DNA from: Epiperipatus broadwayi
Lineage: Eukaryota; Onychophora; Udeonychophora; Euonychophora; Peripatidae
Length of the DNA: 64,000 nucleotides
Direction of reading: 5' to 3'
NCBI GenBank assembly: GCA_028023455.1
Contig: JAQFVV010000180.1
Location: forward strand, 2,232,001-2,296,000
This document shows positions 59,655-64,000 of this stretch, piece after piece; the stretch's first letter is position 1, and every line of letters begins with the position of its first letter. The notes beneath the pieces were generated by a model. It saw nothing but the letters and a program-made list of their open reading frames with translations. It was not told the origin of the DNA and ran no database searches. The translations under genes were made by a program, and so were the position numbers.

Positions 59655-60715
59655 ATCATTTTGAAGGAGTGATCATGAATGTCAGACTGTTACTGGTGCT
59701 CAAGTGCTTGGTCATATAGGTGCCAATAATGCTCAGTTATAAAGATACAAGTATCAGGTTACTTCTGATGATGATCAAGTTTTTGATTATAGTAATGACA
59801 AGTGTCAAAATATCACTGATAATGATTAAAGGCTCATTCATGGGGTTTGCTAAGTGCCAAAGTACTTCTGATGGCTAAATATTTGATCATAGAAGTGACA
59901 ACAAGTATCAAACTACTTTTGATGGTGATGAAATTTATGAAAACAGAGATGACAAGGGTCAAATGATGATGGTTAGATGCCTGCTCATAAGGGGGATTAA
60001 GCCATTTTTGGTGATGACCAAATTCTTGGTTGTAGTAATGCAACAAATGTCAGACTATCATTGATGATAATTAAATGCTGAGTCATATAGGGGTGATGTT
60101 AAACTACTGATGATTAAATGTGTGGTTGTAGAGGTGACAAATGTCAAATTACCTCTGATGATTACCAAATACTTAATTATAGTGCATCAAATTGTCATTG
60201 ATAGTGATCTTAGAAGTGGTAAGTGTTAAACTATTACTAATGATCAAATGCTTGGTCACAGAGATGACAAGTCTCAAATTCATTAGTGAATGTCAAATTA
60301 TCACTGATAGTACTGAAATTGTTCATCATAGTAGTGACAAGTATCAATTTAGCACTGATAAATCAAATGTTCATGCAGAGGACTGGCAATAATATTAGTA
60401 ACCAAATGCTTGGTTATAGAGGTAACAACAAGAGTCACACTATTATTGCTCATCAAATGCTGTTATAGATATGATAATAAATATCAAATTATTGAGGATG
60501 TTCAAGTGTTTGGTCATAGAGTTGAGAAAGGTTAATCTGTCACTGATGTTGGACAAATGATTTAGTCATAGTAGTGATGAATATCAAACTATTTATGGTG
60601 ATCAATTGCTTGGTGATAGGATGTATGGGTCAAAATATTTTGGTGATAATAAAATATTCAGTCATAGAGGTGACAACAATTGTCACACTATACTTCTATT
60701 GTTGATCAAATGCTG
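59655..60715 (+). repeat. Degenerate minisatellite, about 50-60 bp unit
   Basis: About 18 diverged copies of a unit containing, in order, 'gtgacaagtgtcaaa', 'tatcactgatgatgatcaaa' and 'tgcttggtcatagag'. Copies vary in length and sequence. The embedded CTGATGATGAT words lack a following hairpin and GAAA, so they are not ribozymes. Confidence 0.85.
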
Positions 60716-60727
60716 TGACATTTTGGT

Positions 60728-60895
60728 TTAACCTTTCAGGCAGAGAACAATACTTATATACAATATATACAAAAAATATTTTAAACCTCAGAAGCAGAGA
60801 TTTAATGAATGTTAACCTTTCAGGCAGAGAACAATACTTATATACAATATATACAAAAAATATTTTAAACCTCAGAAGCAGAGATTTAATGAATG
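60728..60895 (+). repeat. Perfect 84-bp tandem duplication
   Basis: 60,728-60,811 and 60,812-60,895 are identical by eye (from 'ttaacctttcaggcagagaa' to 'gagatttaatgaatg'). The identity implies a recent event. Confidence 0.93.
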
Positions 60896-61153
60896 ACCGA
60901 TTGAGTTCCGGCATCGGTAATTATGGATAGTCATAAATTCCTGGAATCAGTAACTTCTTACATGAAGAAAACAACTGGCATGTTATCAAAACATTGGCAA
61001 GCAGTTTCTGATGCACATGTAGCCTTGATAACATTCAAGACAACCGTCTATTGATATTTTCTCAATATAAATAGTTTTTAAAGTGCTCTTTATAAAAAAA
61101 AATCTTGAAGAATATTTTTTACTTGTAAAGAATTTATACCTCAATATATATAT

Positions 61154-61753
61154 ATGTATATTAGGGGGGTTACTGATAAAATCAGTAGAAGACTATCTTG
61201 TTTTAATATAAAGACCACTTTTTCTACTGGCAAAAAAATTGGTGATTTTTTGTATAAACCTAAAGACAGAATACTTTTGGAACACCAAGGAGTTTATGAA
61301 ATTCCGTGTTTCCAGTGCTCAAGAGGCTACGTGGGTCAGTCTAATAGATGAATTAATGTCAGAATTAAGGAACATAAAAATGCTTTTCAACAAAAAATTA
61401 GCACATCAGTTTTTACTTCTCATTATTTAGAAACTGGTCACAAACCTAATTTTGACAATACAAAACTACTTGCTAATTTGGAAAGATATGATTTAAGAAT
61501 CATGAGAGAGTCAATTGAAATATTAAAGAAACCTACTGGTTTAAATGGAACTGATGAAGCACAATGTATTCCAGCTATGTGGAAACCTCTCTTTTTATCC
61601 AATATTAACTTAAAATTAACAGGTAAAAATACTGAGGAAAATAAACATTTTGATAAGCCTCATATTGTGAATGCTGAACTGGAATCTCATTTCTCATCTC
61701 ACACACAGTCATGTTATTTGTTAAGATCTAATGGTTTGTCTTTCAAAAGTTAA
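61154..61753 (+). pseudogene. PLE linker and GIY-YIG endonuclease (one stop)
   Basis: Plus-strand frame broken by a single TGA near 61,349. It reads the PLE linker 'YIRGVTDKISRRLSCFNI', then 'GVYEIPCFQCSRGYVGQSNR' (GIY...YVG with the CxxC insert), then 'NVRIKEHKNA', 'TSHYLETGHKPNF' and 'ESIEILKKPTGLNG', giving the catalytic Arg helix and the acidic C-terminal part. The best-preserved PLE endonuclease in the window. RT is missing, so 5' truncated. Confidence 0.85.
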
Positions 61754-61759
61754 CCTTGA

Positions 61760-62520
61760 AAATGGCGGTTGCTATTCCGTCAAAATATCGGTGCTCAATG
61801 GAAAATAAGACACGGTATATCCCAAAAATTTATAATTTATCTATATCATATAACCATGAAAACATTAAGTATAACATTATATATATATATATAACTTGGT
61901 TTGAGTGAAATCCTTTCCAAAAGATTTGGGATTTTTTCTTTTAGGTAACCAGTTCACGGTTGAACCAACCAAGTACCCAACATTGGTTGGTCAATGTTCA
62001 AACCTTCATTACTTGGCAAATCTGATAAGTACTGTTTTTTTCACTGTCCCTTTATGAAGCACTCATAGAAAAGTCTTAGTGCTGCAATGGACTATTTATA
62101 TAAAAAAACACCATCACTATTTAAATTGTATATATAAATAGTAAAATCCAAAGTTAAACATCAGTCACTTTAGGTATTACTATCAAATTTTTTATTTATT
62201 TATTTGTTGATAAGATGCCTTTTAATGGATTCTAATGTTATTTTATACTTCACAATGATATTAAGATTAGTAGTATACTGCTTTTTTATAATCGACTTGA
62301 ATTTCTGAAAGTAATCTCATTTAAATTGGATTTTTTTTAAAAAAAAATTCTTCTCTTTTTTTCTGTTTAATAATATATATTTAAAGTTTTTCTGTCTCCT
62401 TTATTATACATTATATTTTTAAAGTATTTTTTTGTCCTTTACATACTCTAAAAAACATTTAAGTTATAAACATCATGATTCTGTTACAGCAAATAGCTGC
62501 TCACCAGATGGAGCAATAGT
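61760..62520. other. AT-rich intergenic DNA, no gene seen
   Basis: (TA)n at 61,878-61,893; poly-T/poly-A near 62,330-62,345. Nothing else. Confidence 0.5.
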
Positions 62521-62522
62521 AT

Positions 62523-63304
62523 ATACAAGTGGCTAGAATAACTAAAATAGTATTTAATTGGGTTATAAGTAAAGGGCAGGTAACAAGATGGGTGAGAAAG
62601 GTAATGCGGTATGCAAAAGATTTGGATAAAGAATTTATATCAGTATATTTGTACAAAAGATGGGATGATTGTGTTAAGAGGATTATTGAGTGTTATAGTA
62701 GTAAGGAATGGGATAAAAGAATAAATTTATTAATAAAGATTAGGGAGAGAGATGGAGAAATAGTATGGAGAGTAAAAAGAGTTTAAATATATATATATAG
62801 AAATAAACAGAATATTAGGTGTGAGTTAATATATGATAATAGTAAGGAAAGTAGTTTATTGTTTAAGGCTCGAACGGGATCTTTAGCTACAAAAGAATAT
62901 ACATGTAAATGGAAAAATATGGGTGATTTATTTTGTAAATTATGTAAGGAAGGAATTGAAAATATTAGGCATTTGTTAATTGAATGTAAATGTTTGAAAA
63001 CAGAAAGGGTACATATAATGAAGTTGTGGAAAAATAAATATGAAAAGAGTGATTATATAGAAAGTGAATTATTGGTTTTTATGCCGGGTTTAGGAAAAGA
63101 TAAGGGGGATTTAGATATAAAGGTTATAGAGTTGACAAAAATTATGTTGTGGAAATGGGATAGAGCAGATTATGGGTAAATTTAGAGTGGGGAATGTAAA
63201 AGAAAGTGGCTAACAGGTTTATCTGGGCATAATTGCTGAGATATTCTTGACTTCGTTTAAGGAGAAGCCATAATACATCACATACATCACATCACATCAC
63301 ATAG
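62523..63304 (+). mobile_element. LINE 3' end with (ATCAC)n tail
   Basis: Two plus-strand frames (62,529-62,786 and 62,859-63,179), in the same element, form the C-terminal part of a non-LTR retrotransposon protein: 'TGSLATKEYTCKWKN' followed by a zinc-binding 'CKLCKEGIENIRHLLIECK' (C-x2-C-x7-H-x4-C) and a Trp-rich end. After the stop the sequence ends in a short 'acatcacatcacatcacat' tail (63,275-63,303), typical of LINEs with simple-repeat 3' ends. The protein is well preserved, with a break at about 62,787-62,858, so the copy is fairly young. Confidence 0.75.
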
Positions 63305-63319
63305 AATTTGTAAGAAGTG

Positions 63320-63420
63320 TGAGTTCTGGAATTGTCAGAACTGTATAATTGATTTGGGGATTTTGTACTCCAGAATTTGTCGGTCACCCACTGCACTAAC
63401 TCAGGAATCATTTGCCTTAG
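63320..63420 (-). repeat. Possible tRNA-derived SINE fragment
   Basis: The minus strand reads 'gttagtgcagtgggtgacc', similar in position and wording to other SINE heads here, followed by 'aaatcccc' and 'aatcaattata'. Weak. Confidence 0.3.
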
Positions 63421-64000
63421 CAAATGGACATTTTAGTAGATGTGAAACTTTGATTGCAATGTGATCTGTAAGTCTAACCATTTTTTGGTAATAATGCCAA
63501 TCTTGATTTAATTTTTAGAAATCTCCATAGCTGAAGATCATTTGCTAGTTTACTGTCTAGATCTGCTATAATGTTAATATCATATAAAATAAAAACATCT
63601 CAACCACTCTTGCTATGCATAGAGATTCTGAGATTTTATTTTACAGCATATCTCTGTATTGTGCTTCTACAGAACAGTTCTACAAAAACAAAATATTGTG
63701 ATAAAATAAAAACTGCTTATATCTTAATGTGATGCCTTATTAGAAACAGGCATTTATGTCATAATGACAAGAACATATGACTACACTTTAGGAAGTTGTT
63801 TTATTCAATTTTTTTAAAATTTCAAGAGTCAAATGATTGTCTGGTTGTTAATAATATTTTTTTTTAATGGTAAATAGGCAATATTCTATTATTTACGAGA
63901 AGAAAATGCTTTAACCCTTTTCACAGCTGTTTTAGATGTTTATAGTAGCTAAATGGAGTAGTTTTGTTTGAGTATAGAGGAAACTCTCAAACCTAAACAC
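63421..64000. other. AT-rich DNA to the window end, no gene seen
   Basis: No supported feature. Confidence 0.5.

Noticed and set aside
59655-60468. CTGATGATGAT words as additional hammerheads
   Set aside because: No complementary hairpin and no GAAA box follows; they are part of the minisatellite unit.
60696-60914. 72-codon frame with an internal repeat
   Set aside because: Produced by the perfect 84-bp tandem duplication (84 is divisible by three), not a repeat protein.

Overview
This is nuclear DNA from an invertebrate animal. It is very AT-rich (about 70% or more by eye), has almost no long reading frames, contains one small intron-bearing gene, and is otherwise filled with transposable elements at many stages of decay. 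The mix is typical of metazoans: Gypsy LTR elements, Penelope-like elements (PLEs) with GIY-YIG endonuclease domains, non-LTR LINEs, a BED/hAT transposon, tRNA-derived SINEs and long tetranucleotide microsatellites. I cannot name the species or phylum.

Layout: 0.9-2.5 kb, two adjacent insertions of hammerhead-ribozyme repeats. 5.8-10.6 kb, a decayed Gypsy element with both LTRs (minus strand). 13.2-19.0 kb, the only convincing host gene: a TATA promoter, a non-coding first exon, a signal-peptide exon and a cysteine-rich exon encoding an 89-residue secreted peptide; its first intron holds two SINEs and a PLE fragment. 19.5-21.9 kb, LINE and PLE fragments, then a large ribozyme-repeat insertion. 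23.8-24.2 kb, a compound microsatellite. 27.1-27.6 kb, a foldback element with a tRNA-like head. 33.8-36.5 kb, scattered repeat relics. 36.7-45.4 kb, a second Gypsy element whose 3' LTR is split by a LINE. 46.7-49.9 kb, a tRNA-Gly-like sequence, more ribozyme repeats, a LINE fragment and a 650-bp palindrome. 50.8-55.2 kb, a hAT transposon whose transposase is interrupted by a PLE. 57.0-59.5 kb, two further ribozyme-repeat insertions. 59.6-60.9 kb, tandem repeats. 61.1-63.3 kb, a PLE endonuclease and a LINE 3' end.

The most interesting system is a set of non-coding repeats carrying type I hammerhead ribozymes. Two families unrelated in their bodies (A, unit about 455 bp; B, unit about 408 bp) each have a complete hammerhead core with paired stems I and II and a 6-nt self-complementary stem III (ACTAGT in A, ATGCAT in B). 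Several loci are multi-unit head-to-tail arrays that switch to the opposite strand partway through, and the whole structure is flanked by 11-18 bp direct repeats. This fits retrozyme-like elements: small RNAs cut to unit length by their own ribozyme, probably circularised, and reinserted by the machinery of a PLE or LINE. PLE endonuclease remnants are present in the same window. The inverted arrangement and the clustering of two families are what look new.
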